Assembly: GCF_003072625.1 (NCBI RefSeq)
Contig: NZ_CP027805.1
Coordinates: forward strand, 1,387,501 to 1,451,500
Direction of reading: 5' to 3'
Source: Limosilactobacillus reuteri
GTDB lineage: Bacteria; Bacillota; Bacilli; Lactobacillales; Lactobacillaceae
Length of the DNA: 64,000 nucleotides
Positions 9,806-18,979 of the stretch are shown here, piece by piece. How positions within the stretch are numbered: the stretch's first letter is position 1; each line of letters begins with the position of its first letter. The position numbers and the translations under genes are program-made. Under the pieces are notes generated by a model, which was not told the origin of the DNA, did no database searches, and worked only from the letters and a program-made list of their open reading frames with translations.

Positions 9806-12010
9806 ATGCAATGTCAATACTGTCATCAAAATCCAGCCACGATTCATCTTCAAATGAATTTTAATGGGCAACGGATTCAAATAGACCTCTGCCAAAATTG
9901 TTATCAAAAATTACAAAATCTACAAACAGATATGATGAATGGAGGTAACGGAATGAATAATTTCGGTTTTGGAAGCCTCGAAGACTTCATGAACGCAATG
10001 AACAATATGCAAAGCCAAGCTGCTGGTGCTAATGGTCAAAACATGAACGGCCAAGCCCAACGACAAGGTGGCGGCCGGAATGGAAAAGGAATCCTTGGGC
10101 AATATGGGATTAACCTTACTGATCTTGCTCGCCAAGGTAAAATCGACCCAGTCATTGGTCGCGACAACGAAATTAAACGAGTAATTGAAATTTTAAATCG
10201 TCGGACTAAGAATAACCCAGTCTTGATTGGTGAAGCTGGAGTTGGTAAGACCGCCGTTGTCGAAGGCCTAGCTCAAGCAATCGTTAGCGGCCAAGTTCCT
10301 GAAAAGCTTGCTAACAAGGAAATTATCCGACTCGATGTTGTTTCCTTAGTTCAAGGAACAGGAATTCGGGGACAATTTGAAAAACGAATGCAACAATTAA
10401 TGGAAGAAGTTCGTAAGAATAAGAACATCATCCTCTTTATTGACGAAATCCATGAAATCATGGGTGCGGGAAATGCTGAAGGCGGGATGGACGCTGGAAA
10501 TGTTCTTAAGCCAGCTCTTGCCCGTGGTGACTTCCAATTAGTTGGTGCCACTACTCTTAATGAGTACCGGAAGATCGAAAAGGATGCTGCTCTTGCACGG
10601 CGATTCCAACCAGTTGAAGTTGATGAACCATCCGTTGAAGAAACAATTCGTATCTTAAACGGGATCAAAAGTCGTTATCAAGATTACCATCACGTTAAGT
10701 ACACAGATGACGCAATTGTAGCAGCTGCTAAACTTTCTGACCGCTACATTCAAGATCGTTACTTACCTGACAAGGCCATCGACTTACTTGATGAAGCGGG
10801 ATCAAAGAAGAACTTAACCCTTAAAAACGTGGATCCAAACGCAATCGAAAATGAAATCCACACAGCTGAAGCCCACAAGCAACAAGCAGCTGATAACCAA
10901 GACTATGAAAAAGCAGCTTTCTACCGCGATCAAGTTGCTAAGCTTGAAAGGGCAAAGAAGGAAGCTGAAGAAAACCATACTGAAGATTCTGCAACTGTTA
11001 CTGTCAAGGATATGCAGAAAATCGTTGAAGAACGAACGAACATTCCAGTTGGTGACCTGCAAAAGCAAGAAGAAAACCAACTTCGCGACCTTGATAAGAA
11101 GCTTGACGAACATGTGATTGGTCAAACCCAAGCAGTGGACAAGGTTGCTCGTGCCATTCGTCGTAACCGGATTGGTTTGAACAAGTCTGGGCGCCCAATC
11201 GGTAGTTTCCTCTTTGTTGGTCCTACGGGGGTTGGTAAAACTGAAACTGCTAAGCAACTTGCTCTCCAATTATTTGGTTCTAAAGATGCCATGATTCGGT
11301 TCGATATGTCCGAATACATGGACAAGACTTCTACTTCTAAATTAATCGGGGCTGCTCCTGGTTATGTTGGTTATGAAGAAGCTGGTCAGTTGACTGAACA
11401 AGTACGGCGGCACCCTTACAGCTTGATCTTACTTGATGAAGTTGAAAAGGCGCACCCAGATGTTATGCACATGTTCTTACAAATTCTTGATGATGGTCGT
11501 TTAACTGATTCTCAAGGACGCACTGTTAGTTTCAAGGATACAATTATTATCATGACATCTAATGCCGGAACTGGTGATTCAGAAGCAAGTGTTGGTTTTG
11601 GGGCTGAGTCTAACGGCAGTACCCACTCCATCATTGATAAGTTGACAAACTACTTCAAGCCAGAATTCTTAAACCGGTTTGATGACATTGTTCAATTCAA
11701 TGCCCTCTCTAAGGATGACTTGATGAAGATTGTTAGCCTAATGATTGACGATGTTAACAACATGCTTGCTGATAAAAACTTGCACATCGAAGTCACTACC
11801 GATGTTGAAGAAAAATTAGTTGACATGGGCTTTGATCCAAAGATGGGTGCTCGTCCTCTTCGCCGGGTAATCCAAGAACAAATTGAAGACCGGATTGCTG
11901 ATTACGTTCTTGACCACAGTGACGCTCATAAGTTAGTTGCTAAACTTGATAATAATGGGAACATTGTTGTCGAAGAAACTGAAGCAGTACCAACAATTGC
12001 TAAAAAATAA
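9806..12010 (+). CDS. clpE: ATP-dependent Clp protease ATP-binding subunit ClpE
   Basis: A 734-residue AAA+ unfoldase (Hsp100) that feeds damaged proteins to ClpP. The N-terminal zinc finger (C3, C6, C29, C32) followed by a Gly/Asn/Gln-rich linker distinguishes ClpE from ClpC. Two ATPase modules are present: Walker A GEAGVGKT (about 141) with DEIHEIMG, and GPTGVGKT (about 471). Between them is a coiled, UVR-like segment (about 350-385). Ribosome-binding site AGGAGG precedes the ATG. A CtsR site overlaps its promoter and a CIRCE-like site lies 190 nt upstream. A group II intron remnant begins five bases after the stop. Confidence 0.96.
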   Translation: MQCQYCHQNPATIHLQMNFNGQRIQIDLCQNCYQKLQNLQTDMMNGGNGMNNFGFGSLEDFMNAMNNMQSQAAGANGQNMNGQAQRQGGGRNGKGILGQYGINLTDLARQGKIDPVIGRDNEIKRVIEILNRRTKNNPVLIGEAGVGKTAVVEGLAQAIVSGQVPEKLANKEIIRLDVVSLVQGTGIRGQFEKRMQQLMEEVRKNKNIILFIDEIHEIMGAGNAEGGMDAGNVLKPALARGDFQLVGATTLNEYRKIEKDAALARRFQPVEVDEPSVEETIRILNGIKSRYQDYHHVKYTDDAIVAAAKLSDRYIQDRYLPDKAIDLLDEAGSKKNLTLKNVDPNAIENEIHTAEAHKQQAADNQDYEKAAFYRDQVAKLERAKKEAEENHTEDSATVTVKDMQKIVEERTNIPVGDLQKQEENQLRDLDKKLDEHVIGQTQAVDKVARAIRRNRIGLNKSGRPIGSFLFVGPTGVGKTETAKQLALQLFGSKDAMIRFDMSEYMDKTSTSKLIGAAPGYVGYEEAGQLTEQVRRHPYSLILLDEVEKAHPDVMHMFLQILDDGRLTDSQGRTVSFKDTIIIMTSNAGTGDSEASVGFGAESNGSTHSIIDKLTNYFKPEFLNRFDDIVQFNALSKDDLMKIVSLMIDDVNNMLADKNLHIEVTTDVEEKLVDMGFDPKMGARPLRRVIQEQIEDRIADYVLDHSDAHKLVAKLDNNGNIVVEETEAVPTIAKK

Positions 12011-12171
12011 TTGAGTAATCGAGTAGGAGATAATTGATTAGTTCAATTATCGACCTCTCACACCACCGTACGTACGGTTCCGTATACGGCGGTTCGACAA
12101 CTTAATCACATTGAATTGACTGGAGCGTCTTGGACATATTCATAAGTCCGAGTTGTTCCAGTTTTCTATTA

Positions 12172-13023
12172 GGGACTGTCTGAAAACTAAAAATTCAGGT
12201 ATAATCTGAGGAAAAACGAATCGAGGCATTCCGATGACAACACCTAAACGATACGAACTGGAAGATGCTCAGTGGGACCGAATCAAAGGATACTTCCCGC
12301 CATACCGGACTGGCCGTCCATCAAGCCTAGACAACCGTACCGCCCTCAACGCTATCCTCTGGCTCATGCGCAGCGGGGCTCCTTGGCGTGATCTACCTGA
12401 ACGCTATGGCTCTTGGAAAACGGTGTATAGTCGCTTCCGAGCCTGGGTAAGTTCAGGCTTGTTCGAACAGGTTTTTCTCAAATTGATTGACGATCCCGAC
12501 ATGGAAAACTTGAGCTTAGATTCAACGATCGTTCGAGCGCATCAAAAGGCCACTGGGGCAAAAAAACGCCGAATGTATGGTCGAAAATCAAGCTATTGGA
12601 CTAAGTCGAGGTGGCCGAACGACCAAGATTCACGCACTCGTTGACGGATTAGGGAATCCCTTGGTTTTTCGCCTAACAGGTGGTCAAGTACATGATAGCC
12701 AAGTTGCCAGTGAGTTGCTGGAAGGCTTCGATATTTCTCAATCAAATATTATCGCGGATAAAGCCTATGGCACCGCGAAACTTCGCCAGTATATTAAAGA
12801 TAAAGCAGCCGTCTATACCATTCCGCCAAAGGAAAATACCAAAGACAAGTGGACCTGTGATTACCACGTTTATTGTGAGCGCCATTTGATTGAGAACTTC
12901 TTCAATCAGTTGAAGAACTTTCGTAGGATTGCAACGCGTTATGATAAGCTCGCTCATGTTTATCTGGCTACGGTTTACATTGCCTCAATTTGCATCTTAC
13001 TTAAGTAGTTTTCAGACGGACCC
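12172..13023 (+). mobile_element. IS5-family insertion sequence, copy 1 (852 bp)
   Basis: Terminal inverted repeats GGGACTGTCTGAAAAC (left) and its near match GGGTCCGTCTGAAAAC (right, complement). TA is duplicated at 12170-12171 and 13024-13025. It is nearly identical to the copies at 25219 and 56339 but is one base shorter. Inserted in the intron remnant. Confidence 0.9.
12234..13008 (+). pseudogene. IS5-family transposase, frame altered at a poly-A tract
   Basis: Two overlapping frames (12234-12644 and 12577-13008) encode a DDE transposase. The first has the N-terminal half with LDSTIVRAHQ. The second has GLSRGGRTTKIHALVD, the conserved second aspartate region (ADKAYG), and ERHLIENFFNQLKNFR with the catalytic glutamate. 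The sister copies have eight A at the junction, allowing a -1 shift. This copy has seven A (about 12560), so the first frame runs into a third frame and a -1 slip no longer joins the halves. Probably inactive. Confidence 0.8.
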
Positions 13024-13134
13024 TAGTTAGAGAATAGCTCAAGGTCTTACTATGTGCAGTTCGCCAGTAGCCCTTTCGGGTACTAGCGAAGACGGTACTG
13101 TACCCTGTCAAGTTTACACACTAAATAATAAAAA

Positions 13135-13980
13135 TTAATTGGCTTTGCCGTAACGAAATTCCGTTGCAGTAAGGTCATTTCTTTTAGCTGAAATAAATGT
13201 ATTTGTAAAGTATTCAATTCCTTCAGCTACTAGTGTTTGAAGTTCATCAAGTGTTTGTGGCTTAGATGAATGCGCTAGCCAAATTGCTTTAAAGTCGGCC
13301 CACCAGTGCTCGATAACTGCGTTATCTGCTGGTGTGCCAGGAGCTGAATAGCTATGTTGACTATTATTGCTAGTTAAATATTGATTGAACGCCTTAGAAG
13401 TATAAGCAGCTCCGCGATCAGTATGAATAAGTGGGGCTAATACACCTTCTTGTTTCTGAGCTTTCTTGAATACTTGAATTGCTCCCTCACTAGTTTCTGT
13501 TGGGGTAATTAGCCAGCTAATTGGAAATTGACCATATAAATCAAGAACCACATGTAAACGAACTTTATAATTATGAATATTGTAGGCGAGTTCTGTTGTA
13601 TCAGTTACCCAAACCTGATTAGCTGCTTCCTGTTTAAATTGACGATTAAGTATATTTTCAGCTTGATAGGTTTGACGTTCCTTGTCGCGTTTTCTTTTAG
13701 CTTGACGATAGTCAGCTTTAATCCCATGTTCCTTCATAATTCTAATAACTCGTTTTTTGTTGACCAAATATCCAAGACCTGCGTGCTTAATAAGACGAAT
13801 CATTTTCCCATAGCCAATACTTTGCTTATTAGTTTTCTCAATTTCTTTAATCAAATTAAGGATCTCTTGATCCTGGATATCCTTAGTAGTTAATTCTTGT
13901 TTTAGCCACTTATAGTAGGCTTGCCGGCTTACTTTAGCCGCTTTAACTAGTTCTGATACTGTATAACCGTCTTTAATCAT
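13135..13980 (-). CDS. IS3-family transposase OrfB (DDE integrase)
   Basis: A 281-residue rve-type integrase catalytic protein. The DDE residues are visible in VWVTDTTELAY (D near 125), HTDRGAAYTS (D near 190) and ADNAVIEHWWADFK (E near 225). The N-terminal half has the HTH_21-type SIGYGKMIRLI motif. Its ATG overlaps the orfA stop (ATGA), so it may be made by coupled translation rather than by frameshifting. OrfB looks intact but its partner is broken. Confidence 0.85.
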   Translation of the reverse strand: MIKDGYTVSELVKAAKVSRQAYYKWLKQELTTKDIQDQEILNLIKEIEKTNKQSIGYGKMIRLIKHAGLGYLVNKKRVIRIMKEHGIKADYRQAKRKRDKERQTYQAENILNRQFKQEAANQVWVTDTTELAYNIHNYKVRLHVVLDLYGQFPISWLITPTETSEGAIQVFKKAQKQEGVLAPLIHTDRGAAYTSKAFNQYLTSNNSQHSYSAPGTPADNAVIEHWWADFKAIWLAHSSKPQTLDELQTLVAEGIEYFTNTFISAKRNDLTATEFRYGKAN

Positions 13981-14693
13981 TTCTTGAATCGCTTGATATC
14001 GTCCGGTCGATGCACCTCCCGATTGCGTATTTCGACTAATTTTTTTGCGAACGCAATTTGTACCTCGCTTTCTCGTTTCTCAGCTTCTAATTCACGTACT
14101 CGTTTTCTCAACCGTTCGAGCTCATTTGTCGGTTCTTTCTCTTTATTTCTGCCACGATTATCTTTTAGTACTTCCCAATTATGATCATGCAAATATTTAC
14201 GTACCCACGAATAAACCCGCTGATAACTAATATCATACTTACTAGCTGCTTCTTTATAGTTGTTCTGGTGGTTAATCGTCCACTGCACAATCTGCTTTTT
14301 CTCATCAAAGGATACTTTCCGGCCCATTTTCTTAACTCGCTTTCTTGTTGCGTAAGCAACAGTTAGTTTGTCACTATTGTACTGGATAATCCATTGTTTT
14401 AGTTGAGAAATATGGCGTATTTTGTACTTAATTAAAACCTCACGACTAGCCAGTCCGTTAAGCTGATAATCTTTCACCGCGGCAATCTTTGTCTTAAGTG
14501 AATATTTTTAGTTATGTTTAGGACGAATTAATCCTGCCAGTCCTGCTAATAAAAATTGTTTAATCCATTTAGTCATGTTTGCTGTTCTCACTTCGTGATA
14601 GTCAGCGAATACTCCTAATGAGCAATCTGAATCCTGATAATTACTTAGTAATCTTAATTTTTCTGTTGTGGAATAACTAGAAACGAAAAACAC
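13977..14693 (-). pseudogene. IS3-family OrfA, interrupted by a nonsense codon
   Basis: Reading one frame from 14693 to 13977 gives a 238-residue helix-turn-helix protein with a C-terminal leucine-rich coiled coil (NELERLRKRVRELEAEK). A TAA codon at 14508-14510 interrupts it after RPKHN. The frame is otherwise unbroken, so this is a point nonsense mutation and not a frameshift. Downstream translation could restart at a GTG (14477). Confidence 0.75.
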
Positions 14694-14789
14694 CCCCTAG
14701 AATTGGCACTTTTATTATTTAAAGTGTCAACCCTAAAGGGTATTGTACAAAAGATTGCTTTTTAGTATAGGAGACTAAGTTTTTGATTG

Positions 14790-15395
14790 CTAGACATGTG
14801 GATACGGACTACTTACCAATACTGGAAGAGCAACCATTGGAACAATAACAATCGCCAATATCAATTCTGCAAGTCCATTAGTCGCCATTACTGTTTCTAA
14901 AGCAATTAATAAATGATTAACATTTACCCCATAAGTTTGCGCAACTGCTGGAGTACGATAAAATAGATAAATAAAGCCTAATACTAAGCCAGTATTAGTA
15001 AGGGCTCCTACTATTGCAGCACTTACTGCGGCAATATATTTTACTTTGAACAAACGACACATAAGGATAAAAGTATAGCCAGCTAAAATTCCAATCATAA
15101 TGCGAGGGACAACAGAAACAAGCGGGTTAACAAAAACTAAGGGAGCAAGCGGACTACTTGGTGCAACAAATGCTCGCACCCAAGTCAAAAGCCCCCAAAT
15201 ACCACCAATAATCGCGCCATCAACGGGTCCCAACACGATTGCCGCAATAATGACTGTTACATGAAGGGTCGTAATACTAAGCGGCCCTAGCGGAATGTTG
15301 CCAAAAAATGGGACAAAATCTTGTAAGAGAATAATTGCGATAAAGATTGCTAATGTCGTATTGTGCCTAATTTGTTGGTGCCGTGTTTTTGCCAT
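14790..15395 (-). CDS. ECF transporter S component (vitamin-binding membrane subunit)
   Basis: A 201-residue protein with five to six membrane segments. The motif pattern GPLSITTLHVTVIIAAI, then LGPVDGAIIGGIWGLLTWVRA, then NPLVSVVPRI is that of ECF substrate-binding subunits of the PF12822 group, close to what I recall of pantothenate (PanT) members. It would work with the shared EcfT and EcfA1/A2 subunits encoded elsewhere. A strong promoter lies just upstream. The C-terminus ends 40 nt from an IS3 end, so a slight alteration there is possible. The vitamin is not certain. Confidence 0.8.
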   Translation of the reverse strand: MAKTRHQQIRHNTTLAIFIAIILLQDFVPFFGNIPLGPLSITTLHVTVIIAAIVLGPVDGAIIGGIWGLLTWVRAFVAPSSPLAPLVFVNPLVSVVPRIMIGILAGYTFILMCRLFKVKYIAAVSAAIVGALTNTGLVLGFIYLFYRTPAVAQTYGVNVNHLLIALETVMATNGLAELILAIVIVPMVALPVLVSSPYPHV

Positions 15396-15427
15396 TTTTC
15401 TTCTCCTAAATAAATTTGAATAGGCTT

Positions 15428-15456
15428 ATTATAATAAAAAAATCACCTATCTGCAA
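15428..15456 (-). promoter_or_regulatory. Promoter of the ECF S-component gene
   Basis: Minus strand: TTGCAG (15456-15451), a 17-nt spacer, TATAAT (15433-15428), followed by an AGGAGA ribosome-binding site before ATG 15395. The leader is too short for a known vitamin riboswitch. Confidence 0.7.
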
Positions 15457-15479
15457 TTCTCAAGAGAAATAGTATCTGT

Positions 15480-16955
15480 CAAGTTTTCATAGGTAGCCTT
15501 TAAATATACAGTTTTAGTGGGTTAGTGCCTTAAAAAGTTGTCCCATTGGTCTACTTGTGACCGTGTTAATCGGAATTATTCCTTGTACTGCTCCAATTGA
15601 CGGCTTTGTCGGTGCCTTTCTTAGAAACTCTCCAGTTCGAATATGCATTTCCTGTAATAGGCTGGTTTGAGCCACTCGAGGAAGAACTGTTAATTGTTCT
15701 AGGATTGTATTTAAACTAGCTTGCAGTTCACCATTCATTCGGGCTTCAATTAAACCAATCATGGCTTTAGCCCCCTGCTTAGTCCATGACTTGCCCTGTT
15801 TCTTCATCCGGTAAGTAAAAGCCCGGTGAGAACTTTCGACTGAACCAATTAAATGAATATCCTTAAATCCACGCATTTGTGGTGAGAGGATATACCGCCA
15901 ATTTCGCTGTAGATACTTTCTTAAACGCATTAGGTCGTCTGCTTGTTTTTCCGTTAGGTTTTGTGATTCATAAGTATCTAAAATTATTGTTAGCTCTGCT
16001 TGATCATGATGACGAACGGCTTTAATTGCTCGCATGGCTAATTCGTTGTGCCGGCCTAAAGTATGTTCAATTTTCTGTAAACAATGATAGCGGTCGAGAA
16101 AGTATTCACCATGTGCACCTTGAGGAACTAGACTTAATAGCTTAGCTGGTTCGTAACCTGGCCAGCGTCACTGGCCAAAAAGATCGTTTGACCGGCAAGC
16201 TTATAATGGCGGTCTAAATAATCACTTAGTCGTGCTTCAAGCCGTCCTTGGTGCCCAACACTGAGAAAGTCATGCCGATTAATGATTTGATTAGCTACTC
16301 GCTCATAAACCCGATAATGGTGCACAAGAGTCAGCTGACCTGCTTCTTTTTTACCTTTAATCATAAAGGCATCACCCTCAATAGTTAAATTTTTAGGCAT
16401 ATGGCGAGGAGTAGCTTGGTGTTCTTTTGCTTGAGTTTGTTTAGCTACCTGATTTCCTAACTCATGCACGGCGTGCATTACCGAATCGGCAGTAATTCCG
16501 CTGTCAAATACAAGGTTCAAAATGTCGGCAGTATTGCGCATTGTAGTTGTTTGGGCAATCTTAGCCATCATCATTAAGTAGTGTGGCGATAAACGACGAC
16601 GTGGTTTAATTTTTAATTGTTGGTCTAAGTAAAATTCACGTTTCTTTGTCCCTGCCTGATAATACCGTCGTTGAAAAGTCACCGGGCCAAAGATAAAATT
16701 AAGCGTCCGTGGCTGTTTATTGATTACTTGATAGTTCGCTGGAGCTTGGGACTTTAAGCTTCGATCTAAGCTTTCCAAAAAGTTTTGCATGATTACTTGT
16801 CCTAACTCCAATACACCTTTTAAAATAATCTGTTCAGCTTCAAATAAACTGCCTGATTTCACCAAATTCTGCTCGATTTCTGTTAAAATATCCATGAGGA
16901 AAGACCTGCCTTTGCTTAGTATTCGACACACTAAAGGCTACTGGTCTTTTCTTTT
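15480..16955 (-). mobile_element. ISLre2-family insertion sequence (approximate ends)
   Basis: The element is defined by its transposase and by a short inverted repeat centred on TAGCCTTTA near both ends (about 15495 and 16935). The exact ends and any target duplication could not be fixed by eye. Confidence 0.7.
15514..16895 (-). pseudogene. ISLre2-family (UPF0236) transposase, frameshifted
   Basis: The first 245 or so residues are read from 16895, with IEGDAFMIKGKK and ASDAG motifs typical of this family. Near 16157-16163 the expected DAGPGYEP reads DAGQVTNQ because one base is missing, and the frame stops at 16134. The rest continues in another frame to 15514, with YHCLQKIEHTLGRHNELA and a C-terminal SSHRAFTYRMKKQGKSW motif. 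The total would be about 460 residues, normal for the family. Confidence 0.85.
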
Positions 16956-17084
16956 TTTGTAAATAAGTAAATTGGTCTACAAAAAAGATTTCCACGACCA
17001 GATGAATTATTCATCCAACCTATGAAAATCTTACACTAACGAGAAATATGGTCGTTCCTTATCGTGTCAGCCACTAAAAAGCGC

Positions 17085-17090
17085 TATAAT
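17085..17090 (+). promoter_or_regulatory. -10 box of the SH3/MucBP-like gene
   Basis: A perfect TATAAT about 30 nt upstream of the ATG at 17122. The -35 region at 17-nt spacing (TCGTGT) is poor, so only the -10 is called. Confidence 0.45.
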
Positions 17091-17121
17091 AATAGAGAAT
17101 TAAGGTTACGGAGTGTTAATA

Positions 17122-17847
17122 ATGATTGACAAGTTTAAAACTGGAAATCCTATCTGGGTTTACTATAATGATATCGATTCAGGAGCAAACCTTACCGTTC
17201 CGCAATTATTACGCGGATTCATCGGTCAAGGATACCAAATTGAACAAAAGCAATTTCCTAATTACCGATACGTAAAAACTGAAGGTGAAACTAAGGGAAC
17301 ATTTGATATGCGGCAACGAATTGTGCACCTTTTTTATCGGAAACAAAATTGGGGAGAGGTTCAATCGATTGAAATGTATCTCCACCTCGATGCCCCTACA
17401 CAGGTATTTGACACAGTTGGTGGAATGCCAGTCGGTGCCCCCCTTCCTGCTGATATTACAGTTAAGTCTTTTCACCGGGTTGCAACTAAGAATGGTCAGT
17501 TTTGGTATGAAATCGGCGCTGATCAATGGATTAAATACGATCAAATGCACGTTGTTGACAATCCATTCAACCAAGATATCCGGAAAGAAAAATCAAAACT
17601 CATTAATAATTTAACGGTAATTTCCTTGAAGAATGTGCAGGCCAAAGTTGACTATCTCCATAATAAGTCAATCAATGTTTACGATGCGCCTTATGGAAAT
17701 AAAGTGGCAGAGATTCCAAATGGCGAAACAATTACCCTAATTGGAAAATTAAACGATAATGATGAGATTACCTGGTACCAAGTGGGGCGTAAAAAATATA
17801 TTACTAGCAACTACATTCAAATTGAATATCCGGAAGATGATGAATAA
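17122..17847 (+). CDS. MucBP-like plus tandem SH3-like domain protein, no signal peptide
   Basis: A 241-residue protein. Residues 1-80 resemble a MucBP-type beta domain (WVYYNDIDSG..LRGFIGQGYQI). Residues 85-145 and 175-235 look like two SH3-like wall-binding domains (VFDTVGGMPVG..WYEIGADQWIKYDQM and INVYDAPYGNKVAEIPNG..WYQVGRKKYI). ATG 17122 is preferred because the GGAG at 17110-17113 is correctly spaced for it, whereas the GTG at 17113 overlaps that site. No signal peptide, membrane anchor or LPXTG is seen, which is odd for these domains. It has its own promoter and terminator. Domain calls are by pattern and not certain. Confidence 0.65.
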   Translation: MIDKFKTGNPIWVYYNDIDSGANLTVPQLLRGFIGQGYQIEQKQFPNYRYVKTEGETKGTFDMRQRIVHLFYRKQNWGEVQSIEMYLHLDAPTQVFDTVGGMPVGAPLPADITVKSFHRVATKNGQFWYEIGADQWIKYDQMHVVDNPFNQDIRKEKSKLINNLTVISLKNVQAKVDYLHNKSINVYDAPYGNKVAEIPNGETITLIGKLNDNDEITWYQVGRKKYITSNYIQIEYPEDDE

Positions 17848-17893
17848 AAAAGCGAGGCGATTGGTGAACTTCACCTTTCCGCTTCGCTTTTTG
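17846..17893 (+). terminator. Terminator of the SH3/MucBP-like gene
   Basis: AAAAAGCGAGGCG pairs with CGCTTCGCTTTTT across about 20 nt and ends in a U-run directly after the stop. Confidence 0.85.
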
Positions 17894-17932
17894 ATATTCA
17901 TTAATTAATCCCGTCGTAATTGAATTTTATTA

Positions 17933-18900
17933 CGCCGTTTGTAAAATTAAGTTAGAAAAATAGAAAAGCCATTTGTGGTAGACTTTTGAATACCCCTAAA
18001 CAAAAGAAAGGAAACCACAAATGACTTACACCCATCTTACCACAAACGAGCTGACAATCATCGCCCATTCTTTCGTGCAAAAGCTTAAAGCGTACCGAGT
18101 GGCCCAAATGATCAACCGTTGCGCCGAAACCGTACTCAGTTGTCACTGGCTGAACTCACTTATATCAACGACAAAATTGCCCAGGGGTGGACGCCTGATA
18201 CCATTATTGGGCGCGCTGAGCGCCCAATTAGTTGTAACCGGCGAACTCTTTACCGGATGTTTGAACGTGGCCAGTTCGGCTTCGATGTCCGTTCCAGGTA
18301 AGCGGCACCCGAATGGCTATGTCGAGCGCCGCGGGAAGGCTGGCCAATTGGGGCGAAGTATTCACGAGCGTGCCAAGGACTTTCCGCACTATGCCACTGA
18401 ATTTGGGCACCTTGAAGCTGATACCGTCCAAGGCAAAAAGCACCAAGGGGCGGTAATGACCCTGACCGAACGCCAATCGAAGGTCGAAATTGTACTCAAT
18501 GTGCACGAAAAGACGGCTGATGCGATTAACCAACACTTAAGTCAGTGGCTTCGGAAATTCCCGCGGTACTTCTTCAAATCGATTACCTTTGACAACGGAA
18601 AAGAATTCGCCGGCTGGCGCGAGATTGCCAATCAATTTGACCTTCACACTTACTTTGCCGAGGTTGGTGCTCCCAATCAACGAGGGCTGAACGAAAACAA
18701 CAACGGTCTTTTACGCCGGGATGGCTTAACGAAACAGCTAGATTTCCGCAATCTTCCTGATGAATTGGTAACCCAACTGATGAGTAAGCGAAATAACCTG
18801 CCCCGTAAATCACTAGGCTATCGAACTCCATATGAAGTATTCATGTCTTACGTCACTGATGAGCAACTATTTTCTTTCTAACTTAAATTGACATTTCGGG
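17933..18900 (+). mobile_element. IS30-family insertion sequence, old divergent copy
   Basis: The ends resemble those of the two complete IS30 copies (left CGCCGTTTGTAAAATTAAG, right TTAAATTGACATTTCGGG). The body is a different, more GC-rich member with internal deletions. No matching target duplication remains. Confidence 0.8.
18021..18881 (+). pseudogene. IS30-family transposase with internal deletions
   Basis: The N-terminal HTH region (MTYTHLTTNELTII) and the C-terminal integrase core (GHLEADTVQGKKH, SITFDNGKEFAGW, GLNENNNGLLRRD) share a frame. The middle part (TQLSLAELTYINDKIAQGW) lies in another frame. Compared with the intact copy at 20601, roughly 50 residues after QMINR and a few bases near 18296 are lost. 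Not functional. Confidence 0.88.
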
Positions 18901-18905
18901 AATAA

Positions 18906-18934
18906 TAGACTTTCATAAAAAATTGTAATAATAT
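18906..18934 (+). promoter_or_regulatory. Possible prfC promoter
   Basis: TAGACT (18906-18911), a 17-nt spacer, TAATAT (18929-18934), starting six bases after the IS30 end. The match is only moderate. The intervening 18935-18979 holds a purine-rich ribosome-binding site. Confidence 0.4.
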
Positions 18935-18979
18935 AGTAGAGATATTTCACGAGAATAAAATAAGGAAAGGAAAAAATTA

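Larger units (their letters stand above)
12016..13093 (-). mobile_element. Group II intron 3' fragment, split by an IS5 element
   Basis: 12016-12171 plus 13024-13093 (about 220 nt when joined) match the 3' end of the complete intron at 23252, including the domain V/VI region and the end of the maturase frame. An IS5-family copy splits it with a TA duplication, and its 5' side is lost where the next IS3 element begins. It is a dead remnant on the minus strand. Confidence 0.85.
13099..14749 (-). mobile_element. IS3-family insertion sequence (about 1.65 kb), distinct type
   Basis: Both ends begin TGTAC and share an imperfect inverted repeat containing TAAATAATAAAA about 25 bases in. It carries orfA and orfB on the minus strand. 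No clear target duplication is seen, perhaps because of rearrangement with the intron remnant to its left. Confidence 0.75.

Noticed and set aside
10814-11269. 151-codon frame opposite clpE
   Set aside because: It is the antisense shadow of the clpE coding region, with no start signals and no recognisable protein.
15395-15470. Vitamin riboswitch upstream of the ECF S-component gene
   Set aside because: The promoter lies only about 35 bases before the start, leaving no room for a known aptamer.
17930-18903. Target duplication around the divergent IS30 copy
   Set aside because: Flanks TTA and AAT do not match; the element is old or rearranged.
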